The position numbers and the translations under genes are program-made. Positions 37,571 through 46,567 of a stretch of 64,000 nucleotides of DNA are shown piece after piece; positions within the stretch are counted from its first letter, which is position 1; the number at the start of each line of letters is the position of its first letter. The notes beneath the pieces are model-generated. The model was given only the letters and a program-made list of their open reading frames with translations. It was not told where the DNA came from and did no database searches. Source of the DNA: Acuticoccus sp051016205 (lineage in GTDB: Bacteria; Pseudomonadota; Alphaproteobacteria; Rhizobiales; Amorphaceae); contig CP136534.1 of NCBI GenBank assembly GCA_051016205.1, positions 1,488,001-1,552,000 of the forward strand. The letters run 5' to 3'.

Positions 37571-38326
37571 ATGACCGTTCGCGAAGAAAACCACCCGCAC
37601 ATCAACGAGTTGATCGGTAGGGAGGTGGCCCCCTCCGACCGCGAGCATGTGCGCCGCATCACCTCCGTCTACGTCTATGAAGCGCCTGTGCGCATCTGGC
37701 ACTGGACCAATGCGTTGGCCATCGTGGTGCTCATCATCACGGGCTACTTCATCGGTTCGCCGCCGCCGACCATGTCGGGCGAGGCGTCGGACCACTTTTT
37801 GTTCGGCTACATCCGCTTTGCCCACTTCGTGGCAGGCTACGTTCTCGCCATCGGCTTCGTGACGCGCTTCATCTGGGCGTTCATGGGCAACCACCACTCC
37901 CGCCAGTTGTTCTACATTCCCTTCTGGAACCTCACCTGGTGGCACGAGGTGTGGTTTGAGATGAAGTGGTACATGTTCTTGGAAAAGAGCCCCAAGAAGT
38001 ATGTGGGCCACAACCCCCTGGCGCAGCTTGCCATGTTCTTCTTCATGACGGTGGGGCTCACCTTCATGATTGTCACAGGCTTTGCGCTCTACGCCGAAGG
38101 GCAACAGGCGGGCGGTTGGGCCGACATCGCGTTCGGCTGGCTCATTCCTTTGATGGGCGGCAGCCAAGCGCTCCACACCTGGCACCATTTGGGCATGTGG
38201 GCGATCATCATCTTCATGATCATCCACATTTACGTGGCGGTGCGCGAAGACATCATGAGCCGGCAGTCCATCGTTTCGACGATGGTGTCGGGCACACGCA
38301 CGTTCAAGGACGACGACCCCGATTGA
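37571..38326 (+). CDS. hupC: Hydrogenase b-type cytochrome subunit
   Basis: 251-aa di-haem cytochrome b that takes electrons from HupS and reduces quinone. Four membrane helices with His ligands are visible: RIWHWTNAL, YIRFAHFVAG, and LHTWHHLGMW in the fourth helix. Length and motifs match HupC/HyaC. It starts 5 bases after hupL. Confidence 0.97.
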   Translation: MTVREENHPHINELIGREVAPSDREHVRRITSVYVYEAPVRIWHWTNALAIVVLIITGYFIGSPPPTMSGEASDHFLFGYIRFAHFVAGYVLAIGFVTRFIWAFMGNHHSRQLFYIPFWNLTWWHEVWFEMKWYMFLEKSPKKYVGHNPLAQLAMFFFMTVGLTFMIVTGFALYAEGQQAGGWADIAFGWLIPLMGGSQALHTWHHLGMWAIIIFMIIHIYVAVREDIMSRQSIVSTMVSGTRTFKDDDPD

Positions 38327-38372
38327 ACCGGCCAATCGCAAGACGGTCAGGCATAAGGAAAGGGAGGGGATT

Positions 38373-38984
38373 GTGGAGACGAAGGTCCTCGTTCTTGGCA
38401 TTGGCAATCTGTTGTGGGCCGACGAAGGGTTCGGCGTGCGCGCGGCAGAGGCGATGAATGCCGCCTACAGCTTTGGCCCGGAGGTGACGCTGCTCGATGG
38501 CGGCACCCAAGGCCTTTACTTGCTGCCCCATCTGTCGGGCATCTCCTGCCTCATCGTGTTCGATGCGGTGGACTATGGCCTCACCCCAGGCACCATGAAG
38601 ATCGTGCGCGACGATGACGTGCCGTCCTTCATGGGCGCCAAGAAGATGAGCCTTCATCAGACGGGCTTTCAGGACGTTCTGGCCGCCGCTGTCCTCACAG
38701 GGTGCAAGCCGCAGCACATCCTTCTCATCGGCGTTCAGCCCGAGCGGCTTGAGGATTTTGGCGGCGGCCTCAGCCCCTCCGTCGCAGCGATGATCGACCC
38801 TGCCATCGATGTGGCTCTGGACGAACTGAAGCGCTTTGCCATCACGCCCACAAAAGCTGCGGGACGCGAAGCGTTGAACGACACGGCCGTTGCCAGAGAC
38901 GCCTATGAGGCCGGCCGCCCTGCGCCGGACGTTGCCTTCCGCGACGGTGATGTGCGCTTCGTCAACATGAAGGCGGCCCACTGA
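38373..38984 (+). CDS. hupD: Hydrogenase maturation protease HupD
   Basis: 203-aa nickel-dependent endopeptidase of the HyaD/HupD family, trimming the HupL C-terminus after metal insertion. It shows LVLGIGNLLWADEGFGVRA (with the nickel-sensing acidic residue) and GGTQGLYLLP plus IVFDAVDYG. It starts at GTG 38373, preceded by GGGAGGGG. The stop overlaps the hupF start (TGATG). Confidence 0.95.
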   Translation: METKVLVLGIGNLLWADEGFGVRAAEAMNAAYSFGPEVTLLDGGTQGLYLLPHLSGISCLIVFDAVDYGLTPGTMKIVRDDDVPSFMGAKKMSLHQTGFQDVLAAAVLTGCKPQHILLIGVQPERLEDFGGGLSPSVAAMIDPAIDVALDELKRFAITPTKAAGREALNDTAVARDAYEAGRPAPDVAFRDGDVRFVNMKAAH

Positions 38985-39304
38985 TGTGCGTCGGCATTCC
39001 CATGGAAGTGGTGACGGTGGAAGGGCTGAGCGCCGTTTGCCGTGCAGGCGAGGCCACCGAACAGGTGGACCTGTCCCTGGTGGGCGAAGTTGCTCCAGGC
39101 ACCTTCCTCCTCGTCTTTCTTGGCGCGGCGCGCGAGGTGCTCTCGCCCGCGCGTGCCGATGAGATCACCCGTGCCCTCAATGGTTTGCGGGCGCTGATGG
39201 CCGGCAAGGGGCTCGGCGATGCCTTTGCCGATCTTGAGGCCCAAACACCCACGCTCCCCCCTCACCTTGAAGCCGCCCGCAAGGCCGGCGCGACACAGGG
39301 ATGA
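38984..39304 (+). CDS. hupF: HypC/HupF family hydrogenase assembly chaperone
   Basis: 106 aa beginning MCVGIPMEV, where Cys2 is the essential residue of the HypC/HupF family. The C-terminal extension beyond normal HypC length is typical of HupF, which protects HupL when oxygen is present. Coupled on both sides (TGATG with hupD, ATGA with hupG). Confidence 0.94.
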   Translation: MCVGIPMEVVTVEGLSAVCRAGEATEQVDLSLVGEVAPGTFLLVFLGAAREVLSPARADEITRALNGLRALMAGKGLGDAFADLEAQTPTLPPHLEAARKAGATQG

Positions 39305-39690
39305 CGACAATGGCTTTCCAACTTGTCGACATGATTGCCGCAGAAAACGGCTGGCCGAGGCTGACCGAAGACACCCTCGAGCCGTTCCTCGCCGGCCCTG
39401 GCGTGCGGCTCCTGTTCGTCACAGGCGACCCTGCCAAAAACCTTGAGACCAACGATGTGGCGGTGATTCTGGGCGAACTCGTCAAGGTGTTCGACCATCG
39501 TTTCGTGCCCGCTGTGGTGGATCAGAGCATCGAGCGGGCCGTGCGCGGCCGGTTCGATGTGTGGCCGACCCCCAGCCTCATCTTCGTGGTCGATGGTGTG
39601 GCCCTCGGCGCCATCCCCAAGGTGCGCGACTGGGACGACTATCTGGACCGCATCCGCACCATTCTCGGCCTTCACGCCAAAGCGGCTTAG
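39301..39690 (+). CDS. hupG: HupG/HyaE thioredoxin-like hydrogenase accessory protein
   Basis: 129 aa with a thioredoxin-like fold lacking the CxxC: RLLFVTGDPAKNLETNDVAV, RFDVWPTPSLIFVVDG. HyaE/HupG proteins bind the Tat-bearing small subunit precursor. ATGA overlap with hupF; hupH follows after 9 bases. Confidence 0.93.
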   Translation: MTTMAFQLVDMIAAENGWPRLTEDTLEPFLAGPGVRLLFVTGDPAKNLETNDVAVILGELVKVFDHRFVPAVVDQSIERAVRGRFDVWPTPSLIFVVDGVALGAIPKVRDWDDYLDRIRTILGLHAKAA

Positions 39691-39699
39691 GAGACGACC

Positions 39700-40521
39700 A
39701 TGCAGGGTTTTTCTCAGCCGCCGTTCGGGTTTGGGCCAGGCTCCCAGCCAGAACCCTCCGATGGCCAGACTTTGGATTATCTGCCCCTGCCGTCGGGAAT
39801 GCAGACCTATGCCATGCATCTGCCGGAGGTGGAGGATGCTGGTGAATTCGACCAGGCGATCGCTGTCCTGAAGGCGGTTGCCGACGCCTGCCACGTGGGC
39901 GAAGGGCGGTTCGACCTCCTTCCCCTTCCCGCTGGTGACAGGGACCTTTTGACCGAAACCTTCGGCGTTGGCGAAGTGAGCTGCCGGCATGACGGGCAAA
40001 CCCCGTTGATTGCACAGGAGGCGGTCTTTGCAGGGGTCTGGCGGGTGAAGGCCCGCGGGTTCGACTATGTGGAGGTGGGCCCGGTCCCCGCAGCCATTGC
40101 CGAGGGTGCGTTCGAGCCTGTGACGCCGGCGGCAGGAACCGATGCTCCAGCACTCCAGGGTGTGGTCAACGCCCCCGCCCTTGTGGTGGAGCTCTTGGAA
40201 AAGGCTGCAGCCTGGACGAACGGCACGCCGCCCCACGTGATCAACCTCACCCTGTTGCCACACACCCCCCAGGACCTTGACCATTTCGACGCCGCGTTCG
40301 GCCGCGGGGCGGTCACGCTGTTGTCGCGCGGTTATGGCAACTGCCGGATCGAAGCGACCGCCGTGCGCAATCTGTGGCGGGTGAGGTTCTTCAACTCCAT
40401 GGATGCTTTGATCCTGGACAGCTTCGAGGTGACGGACATGCCAGAGGTGGCGCGCGCTGCCCCCGAAGATCTTGAAGATAGTGCCGGGCGCATTGAAAAG
40501 GTCCTGGAGGCCCTCACATGA
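39700..40521 (+). CDS. hupH: HupH/HyaF hydrogenase accessory protein
   Basis: 273 aa of the HyaF/HupH family, thought to help mature the small subunit iron-sulfur clusters under oxygen. Recognised by LPLPSGMQTY near residue 30, LLSRGYGNCRIEATAVRNLW and WRVRFFNSMDALILDS. AGGAGACGACC-like purine-rich sequence precedes the ATG. It overlaps the next gene by ATGA. Confidence 0.93.
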   Translation: MQGFSQPPFGFGPGSQPEPSDGQTLDYLPLPSGMQTYAMHLPEVEDAGEFDQAIAVLKAVADACHVGEGRFDLLPLPAGDRDLLTETFGVGEVSCRHDGQTPLIAQEAVFAGVWRVKARGFDYVEVGPVPAAIAEGAFEPVTPAAGTDAPALQGVVNAPALVVELLEKAAAWTNGTPPHVINLTLLPHTPQDLDHFDAAFGRGAVTLLSRGYGNCRIEATAVRNLWRVRFFNSMDALILDSFEVTDMPEVARAAPEDLEDSAGRIEKVLEALT

Positions 40522-41276
40522 GCGGCCTTGGATTTGAGGGCTCTTACCTCGGCAACGCCGCCAAGATTGCCGACGACGCCATCTTGGAATGCAAGATCTG
40601 CTGGATGCCTTACGAACCTGAATTGGGCGATGAGGTCCGCCAGATCCCGCCAGGTACCCCCTTTCGCGCTCTGCCTGATGACTGGCGCTGCCCCCAGTGC
40701 GACGGCGAAAAGGCCCAGTTCATGGTGGCCGATGCGGGGACCGCCGCGCCGGACCCCATGGCCCAGCACATTGCCAGTGTGTGCGAGCGCCTTGTGGCCG
40801 AGTTCCGCGAAGTGCACCACGCCAAGATGCGCGACATGCCTCTCACCAACCCCGCCCTTCACGTGGAGGCGGCAGGCTTTTGCGCCCATGAGGGAATGGT
40901 GCTTGGGGTTTTGGTCGCCCCCTGGTTCATGAACGTCATCTTGATGCCTGGGCCGGGCGAAGACTGGTCGCAGATCACGTGCGGGGCAAAGGAGCTGATC
41001 ACCTTTCCCTCAGGCACCTATGAGTTCGTGCACAATGTACGGCCGGGGCTTGGGGGGTACAAAGCCTGCTCGCTATTCTCACCTATGGACACCTTCGGCA
41101 GCCAGCTTCAGGCGATGGATGTGGCGCGCGCGGTGTTGCCGGCCTTGTTCGACCCCGAAAATCGCGTCGATGACCTTGCCGGCGAGCCTGAGCCTGAGCC
41201 TGCACCTGCGCCGACGGTGGTGTCCCCCTCCCGCAGGGCGTTGTTTACGGGCCGCAGTGCACAGGCGCCGCTCTAG
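40518..41276 (+). CDS. hupIJ: Rubredoxin-HybE fusion (HupI-HupJ)
   Basis: 252 aa. Residues about 18-62 are a rubredoxin with its two CxxC pairs (CKICWMPYEPELGDE and WRCPQCDGEKAQF), matching HupI. Residues about 80-215 match the HupJ/HybE assembly chaperone (CAHEGMVLGVLVAPWFMNVI, ELITFPSGTYEF). A Pro/Glu-rich tail follows. In most rhizobial operons hupI and hupJ are separate genes; here they form one continuous frame. The rubredoxin probably donates electrons while HupS clusters are built in air. Confidence 0.92.
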   Translation: MSGLGFEGSYLGNAAKIADDAILECKICWMPYEPELGDEVRQIPPGTPFRALPDDWRCPQCDGEKAQFMVADAGTAAPDPMAQHIASVCERLVAEFREVHHAKMRDMPLTNPALHVEAAGFCAHEGMVLGVLVAPWFMNVILMPGPGEDWSQITCGAKELITFPSGTYEFVHNVRPGLGGYKACSLFSPMDTFGSQLQAMDVARAVLPALFDPENRVDDLAGEPEPEPAPAPTVVSPSRRALFTGRSAQAPL

Positions 41277-41277
41277 C

Positions 41278-42270
41278 ATGGCTGACACCGCGCTGCGCAT
41301 CCATCTCTCACGCCGCGGCGGCAGCGTCGTCGTGGCGATGGATAGGCCGCGCGAGGCAATCCCCCCCGCCTCCCTCCTTGGGCGCACGGTGGAGGAGGTG
41401 CGCCGCCTCCTGCCTATGGTCTTCAACATCTGTCCTGCCGCCCAGGAGGCAGCGTTCGACACCGCCCTGGGGCTGGAGCCGTCAGCTGAGACCCGAAGGC
41501 GCCTGTTGGTGGACGGGTTGCGCGACCATCTGCTTGCCCTTTGCCACCATGTTCCTGCCGCCCTTGGGGAAACGCCCGTCTTCACAGGCTACGCAAAAGT
41601 GGCAGCGCTGGCGGATGGCTCGGACGTGGCGGATGCTCTCCGCGCCAGCGTCTTTGGCGACACTGGGGTGCCCAAGACGCTCTCAGAGCTTCGCGTCTGG
41701 GCTGAAGGTGGGGCAGGGGCAGCACCTGCTTTCCGCGCGATCTTATTGGGATTTGCGCCCGAGTGGGGCCGTGTGCAGCTGCCCCTGTCGCTTGACGGAG
41801 CGCTTGATTGGGTGCGCGCGACGGTGGGCGGCGTGGCGGTGGACAATTGTGCGGCGGCGCGCTGGCAGGCTGCGCCTTTGATGAAGGATATCGAGGCGCA
41901 GCTTGGCCGCGGACCCGTCTGGCGCCTTGCGGGTCGGCTCCTTGAAGCTGACGCGTACATCAACACCCTTGCGGGCGGCGACCTGCCATTTGCCCTTGCC
42001 GTCCCGATGGGCAAGGGCGTCGGGTGCAGCGTCGCGCCACGGGGAGCCTTAATGATGCGGGCACGGGCGATCGGCGGGCTCACCACTGACCTTGCGCGCC
42101 TTTCCCCCACCGACTTTGCCATGCATCCCGATGGGGCAATTGTTCAGGCGCTTGCCACATTGTCGGGCGTTCCGGATGCGCGGATGGAGCGTGTCGCCCG
42201 CACGCTGATTGCCATTTATGACCCGTGCGTGCCGACATCGCTGACCGTGGGGGACAAGGAAAATGCATGA
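41278..42270 (+). CDS. hupK: HupK hydrogenase maturation protein
   Basis: 330 aa. HupK resembles a degenerate hydrogenase large subunit and is thought to act as a scaffold for the Fe(CN)2CO unit in aerobic maturation. It shows FNICPAAQ near residue 50, in place of the L1 CxxC motif, and YDPCVPTS near the C-terminus, echoing the large subunit DPCxxC with the second Cys lost. ATG 41278 follows the upstream TAG by one base. It overlaps hypA by 8 bases. Confidence 0.88.
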   Translation: MADTALRIHLSRRGGSVVVAMDRPREAIPPASLLGRTVEEVRRLLPMVFNICPAAQEAAFDTALGLEPSAETRRRLLVDGLRDHLLALCHHVPAALGETPVFTGYAKVAALADGSDVADALRASVFGDTGVPKTLSELRVWAEGGAGAAPAFRAILLGFAPEWGRVQLPLSLDGALDWVRATVGGVAVDNCAAARWQAAPLMKDIEAQLGRGPVWRLAGRLLEADAYINTLAGGDLPFALAVPMGKGVGCSVAPRGALMMRARAIGGLTTDLARLSPTDFAMHPDGAIVQALATLSGVPDARMERVARTLIAIYDPCVPTSLTVGDKENA

Positions 42271-42604
42271 GATGTCCCTGTGCGAAGGCATCCTCAACAT
42301 CATTGAAGACAATGCCCGGTCCCAACGGTTCAAGAAGGTGACCAAAGTGCGTGTGGAGGTGGGCCGGTTCGCAGGGGTTGAGCCCAACGCGCTGCGCTTT
42401 GGCTTTGACGTTGTGATGAAGGGCTCTGTTGCGGACGGCGCGGCGCTGGAGTTGATCGAACGACCGGGCAAAGCCTTTTGCTTTGGCTGTATGGACACGG
42501 TGGAACTGACCCACAGGCTCGACCCTTGCCCCACCTGCGGCGGAGAGCGGCTTGTCGTTCAAGGTGGCGACGAGCTCAAAATCAAAGACTTGGAGGTGAT
42601 GTGA
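42263..42604 (+). CDS. hypA: Hydrogenase nickel insertion protein HypA
   Basis: 113-aa nickel chaperone. MHEMSLCEGIL carries the N-terminal nickel-binding His2-Glu3, and the zinc site is formed by CFGC and CPTC. It works with HypB to put nickel into the large subunit. The stop shares its A with the hypB ATG. Confidence 0.97.
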   Translation: MHEMSLCEGILNIIEDNARSQRFKKVTKVRVEVGRFAGVEPNALRFGFDVVMKGSVADGAALELIERPGKAFCFGCMDTVELTHRLDPCPTCGGERLVVQGGDELKIKDLEVM

Positions 42605-43533
42605 TGTGTACCGTGTGCGGATGCGGGGGCGCCAAGATCGGCGAGGCGGGCTCCACCGGCCATAACCATACCCACCATGACCATCACCACCACGGGCCAG
42701 GTGACCACCACCATCACCATGACCACAGCCATGGTGATCATGACCACAGCCACGCCGACGATCATGCTGACGGCGCGCATGACCATGGTCACGGCCACCA
42801 TCATCATCATGGTGGCGGCGACATGCACTTCGGCGCGGGGCCTGCCCGGGCCCATGCGCCGGGCCTGTCCCAGGCGCGAATGGTGGCCATCGAGACCGAC
42901 ATCCTGTCCAAGAACAACACCTTTGCCGATGCCAACAGAGAGCGTTTGCGCCAGGCCGGCACACTTGCCCTCAACCTCGTCTCCTCGCCAGGTTCCGGCA
43001 AGACGACGCTTTTGGTGGAGACCATCCGTTCGCTTGAAGGCACGCCGGTGGCAGTGATTGAGGGCGATCAGGAAACCTCAAACGACGCCGACCGCATTCG
43101 CCAGACGGGCGCCCCGGCGGTTCAGGTGAACACAGGGAAGGGCTGTCACCTCGATGCCCACATGGTGGGTCATGCCATGGAGCGGCTGCCTGCTGTGGAC
43201 GGCGTCTTGTTCATTGAAAACGTGGGCAATCTGGTATGCCCTGCAGCGTTCGACCTTGGGGAGGCGACGAAGGTGGCGATCCTCTCCGTCACCGAAGGGG
43301 AAGACAAGCCGCTCAAGTATCCTGACATGTTTGCCGCCAGCGGCCTCGTGATCGTCAACAAGGTGGACCTTGCCCCTTACTGCGACACGGATATTGCGCT
43401 GATTGCGAAGAACATCACCCGCATCAACCCTGCGGCCGACATCATCTTCCTGTCGGCCAAAACCGGGGAGGGGATGGACGCCTGGTTGTCCTGGATTGAC
43501 GAGCGCCGCCATGCCCAGGCCGAAATCGCCTGA
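42604..43533 (+). CDS. hypB: Hydrogenase nickel GTPase HypB with long His-rich tail
   Basis: 309 aa. MCTVCGCGG is the N-terminal high-affinity nickel motif. Residues about 19-75 are a histidine/aspartate-rich stretch with about 28 His, giving nickel storage as in rhizobial HypB. The G domain follows with SSPGSGKTTLL (P-loop), ENVGNLVCP and NKVDLAP. ATG 42604 overlaps the hypA stop. hypC function may be covered by hupF or the hypC at 57839. No hypD, hypE or hypF follows, so they must lie outside the window or be missing. Confidence 0.97.
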   Translation: MCTVCGCGGAKIGEAGSTGHNHTHHDHHHHGPGDHHHHHDHSHGDHDHSHADDHADGAHDHGHGHHHHHGGGDMHFGAGPARAHAPGLSQARMVAIETDILSKNNTFADANRERLRQAGTLALNLVSSPGSGKTTLLVETIRSLEGTPVAVIEGDQETSNDADRIRQTGAPAVQVNTGKGCHLDAHMVGHAMERLPAVDGVLFIENVGNLVCPAAFDLGEATKVAILSVTEGEDKPLKYPDMFAASGLVIVNKVDLAPYCDTDIALIAKNITRINPAADIIFLSAKTGEGMDAWLSWIDERRHAQAEIA

Positions 43534-43563
43534 CATCTGACGGAACAAGGCGGGAAGACGAAA

Positions 43564-43591
43564 CCGGGCCGACGCTTCAACGTCGACCCGG
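43564..43591. terminator. Hairpin at the end of the hup-hyp operon
   Basis: The arms CCGGGCCGACG (43564-43574) and CGTCGACCCGG (43581-43591) pair with one wobble around loop CTTCAA. It lies in the 86-base gap between the convergent hypB and Inh-like genes. No T-run follows on either side, so intrinsic termination is only likely, not shown. Confidence 0.5.
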
Positions 43592-43619
43592 CTCATGGGC
43601 TGGCAAAGTGGTGGGCGCA

Positions 43620-44006
43620 TTACTTGCGCGTCAGCGTGACCCTCTGGTCGGAGCGGGTGAGGCGGCCGCGGAACGTGTCGGGCCCTGAGCGGCGCACCAC
43701 CAACACCTCTTCATTGCCGATGGCGAAGAACTTGATGCGCCCATCTTCGCGTTTCCACTTGCGCACGAAGCCCACACCATCATAGGCGATGCAGCCGCGC
43801 TCGCTGGCATCGCCTTCACCGCGCCGGCTGCCCCTTTTGACAATCAGCGTGCAGCTGAGGATGGAATCGTCTCGCTTGAGCTCCCACTCACCGACGATAC
43901 CGCGTGGGCGGTCGCCACGGTCGCGGTCGGGCTTGGAGTCTCCGCTGGTGGTGCAAGCCATCAGCATTGCCGCTGTGAGCGCAAGCAAGAACGCTTGGGT
44001 TTTCAT
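43620..44006 (-). CDS. Small AprI/Inh-like lipoprotein
   Basis: 128 aa from ATG 44006, with GGAGGA upstream. Lipobox MLMAC near residue 20. The C-terminal domain GIVGEWELKRDDSILSCTL and ERGCIAYDG resembles the metalloprotease-inhibitor (Inh) fold with a Cys pair, as in the lipoprotein at 21543. Many alphaproteobacteria carry several of these and their roles are unknown. It is convergent with hypB. Confidence 0.78.
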   Translation of the reverse strand: MKTQAFLLALTAAMLMACTTSGDSKPDRDRGDRPRGIVGEWELKRDDSILSCTLIVKRGSRRGEGDASERGCIAYDGVGFVRKWKREDGRIKFFAIGNEEVLVVRRSGPDTFRGRLTRSDQRVTLTRK

Positions 44007-44190
44007 GGGTCCTCCGGCGACTACGGCGCCATCGGCCGCGACCGTCTTGCTAAGCGAATAAAAGCACGCGTTCAGCCTAGCCGATTCCCCCTCCAACACA
44101 CATTAAATCGCGCGGTGACTTGCCAGCGGTGTTGACCGCTGTCCGCCATTTGCGCCGTTATTGAGGGATCTGACAGGCATCGGGCGGACC

Positions 44191-45483
44191 ATGACGACAG
44201 ACGCGCAGAAGGGGCACGCGCCCGGCCACAGCACGGTGCGCTCGGCAGGGGCCGGCGCGGTGGGCAACATCCTGGAATGGTTCGACTTTGCCGTTTACGG
44301 CTACATGGCGCAGTTTCTGGGGCCGCTGTTTTTCCCCTCCGACGACCCGCTGAGCTCGCTCCTTGCCGTCTACGGTGCGTTCGCGGCCGGCTACCTTGCG
44401 CGGCCGTTGGGGGCGATGGTCTTTGGCCACTTGGGGGACACGTTGGGGCGCAAGTTCGTCCTCGTCGCGTCCGTTGCGCTGATGGGCACCTGTACGGTTG
44501 CCATTGGCCTGTTGCCGACGGCGGCACAGGTGGGGCCTTTGGCGGGCGTGCTCCTCGTGGCCTTCAGGGTCATGCAAGGGATTTCTGTGGGGGGCGAATA
44601 CACCTCCTCGTCCGTCTTCATTGCCGAGCATGCGCCGCCCAACCGGCGCGGCTTTTATTGCAGCTGGGTGGTTTCGGGCGCCGTGGCAGGCTTTCTCCTG
44701 GGCTCGGCGTCCACGGCGCTGTTGAGCAACATCTACACCGATGACGAAATCCGCAGCGTGGTGTGGCGCGTGCCGTTCTTGGGCGGTGTCATCATCATGG
44801 CGGTGGGGGTTTTCATGCGCAGGAAGGTGGGGGAGCCGCAGCTTGCCCCGTCCACGCATCCCCCTTTGGCGGGCTCACCCGTTGTCCACGCCTTCCGTCA
44901 CAACATTGTCGACATGTTGCGCGTTGCCGGGCTGGTGCTCGGGGTGAACGTCGCGTTTTATATGATGTTCGTCTATGCAGTCTCGTACCTGACCGAGCGA
45001 ATGCATGTATCCACTGCAACTGCGATGGACATCAACACGCTCTGCCTCGTGGTGTTGATGATTGTCCCGCTGGCGTCAGGCGCATTGTCGGACAAAGTGG
45101 GGCGGAAGCCTCTGGCACTCACAGCGCTGGCCGGGCTTGTGGTGTTCTCCTACCCCCTGTTTGAACTGATGCATCACACCGACCCGACGTTGATCTTGTT
45201 GGGCCAGTTGGGGTTTGCCTTGCTGGTGGGGATGATGTTCGGCGTCACGCCAGCCTTGATGGTGGAGATCTTGCCGCGCAACACGCGGGTGAGCGCCCTT
45301 GGCATCGGCTACAACACGACGCTTGCCATCTTCGGCGGCACGACCCCTCTCGTCGCCACCGCCCTCATCGAGCGCACGGGCGATGATTTCAGCCCCATTT
45401 ACTACCTCATCGTGATGAGCGCGGTGTCCTTGGCCGTGGTGGCGACATTCAAGAATGTAACGGGGCGCGACCTTTCCACCTAG
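44191..45483 (+). CDS. MFS transporter of the metabolite:H+ symporter (ProP/ShiA) type
   Basis: 430-aa, twelve-helix transporter. It begins with the family sequence GNILEWFDFAVYGYMAQFLGPLFF, then LARPLGAMVFGHLGDTLGRK (MFS A-motif) and RVMQGISVGGEYTSS; SDKVGRKPL repeats the loop in the second half. This subfamily carries small organic acids, betaines or osmolytes with protons; the substrate is unknown. ATG 44191 is preferred to TTG 44161. Confidence 0.92.
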   Translation: MTTDAQKGHAPGHSTVRSAGAGAVGNILEWFDFAVYGYMAQFLGPLFFPSDDPLSSLLAVYGAFAAGYLARPLGAMVFGHLGDTLGRKFVLVASVALMGTCTVAIGLLPTAAQVGPLAGVLLVAFRVMQGISVGGEYTSSSVFIAEHAPPNRRGFYCSWVVSGAVAGFLLGSASTALLSNIYTDDEIRSVVWRVPFLGGVIIMAVGVFMRRKVGEPQLAPSTHPPLAGSPVVHAFRHNIVDMLRVAGLVLGVNVAFYMMFVYAVSYLTERMHVSTATAMDINTLCLVVLMIVPLASGALSDKVGRKPLALTALAGLVVFSYPLFELMHHTDPTLILLGQLGFALLVGMMFGVTPALMVEILPRNTRVSALGIGYNTTLAIFGGTTPLVATALIERTGDDFSPIYYLIVMSAVSLAVVATFKNVTGRDLST

Positions 45484-45616
45484 AGCGGTTTGCGGTCAGA
45501 TAGAAACATACGATCGCAAGAAAACCGCTCTGTTTCAAAGGAGTAGAGCATCTTATCTGCGTCCGTACGGACGCAGGATGCGCTAGGGGTCCAATCCAAA
45601 CGGATTGAACCCCTAG
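45482..45616. repeat. Cluster of three intergenic palindromes
   Basis: Three inverted repeats follow the MFS gene back to back. The first, AGAGCGGTTT...AAACCGCTCT (45482-45491 with 45522-45531), starts in the stop codon. The second is a 20-base perfect palindrome (45557-45576, arms CTGCGTCCGT). The third has 15-base arms starting CTAGGGGT with one mismatch and loop AAAC (45583-45616). Such composite palindromes are typical of dispersed intergenic repeats in Rhizobiales. They may also terminate the two convergent transcripts. Confidence 0.7.
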
Positions 45617-45757
45617 CCCATTTGTATGATGGATCAACTTATCCAGTCATTTGACTGTCTTAGCGCAAAGCACTCCGCTCAAGTAGAGGGGCTCAAATGT
45701 CTGGGCCGATCCACTGGCTGCGCGCACGGAACGCGTCTGCGGCAACGGGATGCAGCA

Positions 45758-46567
45758 TCACCGATGGAGCCCCCGCCGATGAGCCAGGCCTTCGCCACCC
45801 AGAGCGATGGCAACACACGTCCAAACCACAGCAAGGCCGGGAAAGAGCGACAACCACCAACCGTGGGCGTAAAACGTCTGGCCGTTTCGGATGAGGTCGC
45901 CCCAAGAAATGGCCGAAGCGTCTGAGAGGCCAAGATAGCCGAGCCCGGCCTCGGCGAGGACCCCGCCAGTGGCGACCGGGGCGATAACGGCGAGAGCGGG
46001 CCGCGCCGCAGCCGGCAGGATATGCCGCCACGCGACCACCACCGGGTGCGCGCCGAGCGCGCGGGCGGCAAGAACATGTTCCCTGTGCCGTTCCACGACC
46101 GTCTGCGCCCGGACGAGGCGCGCCAGACCCGGCCACGACAAGAGCCCCAGGACGAGCGCCAGCACGAGGAGGGATGGGCCGAAGAGGGTCGCCACGAGAA
46201 GCGCGACCAAAAAATTCGGCAGCACCTTGATGAATTCGGTGAGCCGCATGGCAGCTTCGTCGACCACCGCGCCAAAGCTTCCGGCGACCACGCCGACCGC
46301 GACGCCGATCCCCACCGCTAGCACCGTCACCGCTGCGGCGAGGCCGAGCGCCCCCCGTGCGCCATGCACGACCATGGACAAAACGTCCCGGCCAAGATCG
46401 TCCGTGCCCAGGAGATGGGTGAGGCTCGGTGGGCGAAGGGGCGGGGCGACATTTGCCGTCGGCTCATAGGGCGACAGCAGGCCAGGCGCGATGGCGGCCA
46501 ATAGGACGGGGGTGAGGAGGAGCGCGCCGAGCGCAAGCGACGCGCTTTGCGGGCGGGTGGCGTTCAC
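45758..46567 (-). CDS. ABC transporter permease, DppC/NikC type
   Basis: 269-aa inner-membrane permease of the dipeptide/oligopeptide/nickel family. LGTDDLGRDVLSMVVHGARG is the standard N-terminal motif, and the ATPase-docking EAA loop is AARALGAHPVVVAWRHILP. The start GTG 46567 overlaps the stop of the partner permease. The last residues depart from the usual DALDPR ending but the length is normal. No ATPase genes follow before the palindrome cluster and the convergent MFS gene. Confidence 0.88.
   Translation of the reverse strand: MNATRPQSASLALGALLLTPVLLAAIAPGLLSPYEPTANVAPPLRPPSLTHLLGTDDLGRDVLSMVVHGARGALGLAAAVTVLAVGIGVAVGVVAGSFGAVVDEAAMRLTEFIKVLPNFLVALLVATLFGPSLLVLALVLGLLSWPGLARLVRAQTVVERHREHVLAARALGAHPVVVAWRHILPAAARPALAVIAPVATGGVLAEAGLGYLGLSDASAISWGDLIRNGQTFYAHGWWLSLFPGLAVVWTCVAIALGGEGLAHRRGLHR

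Noticed and set aside
42559..42855. Met/Val-rich open frame antisense to the hypB His tail
   Set aside because: Produced by the CAC/CAT repeats of the His-rich tail read backwards; no start context or family.
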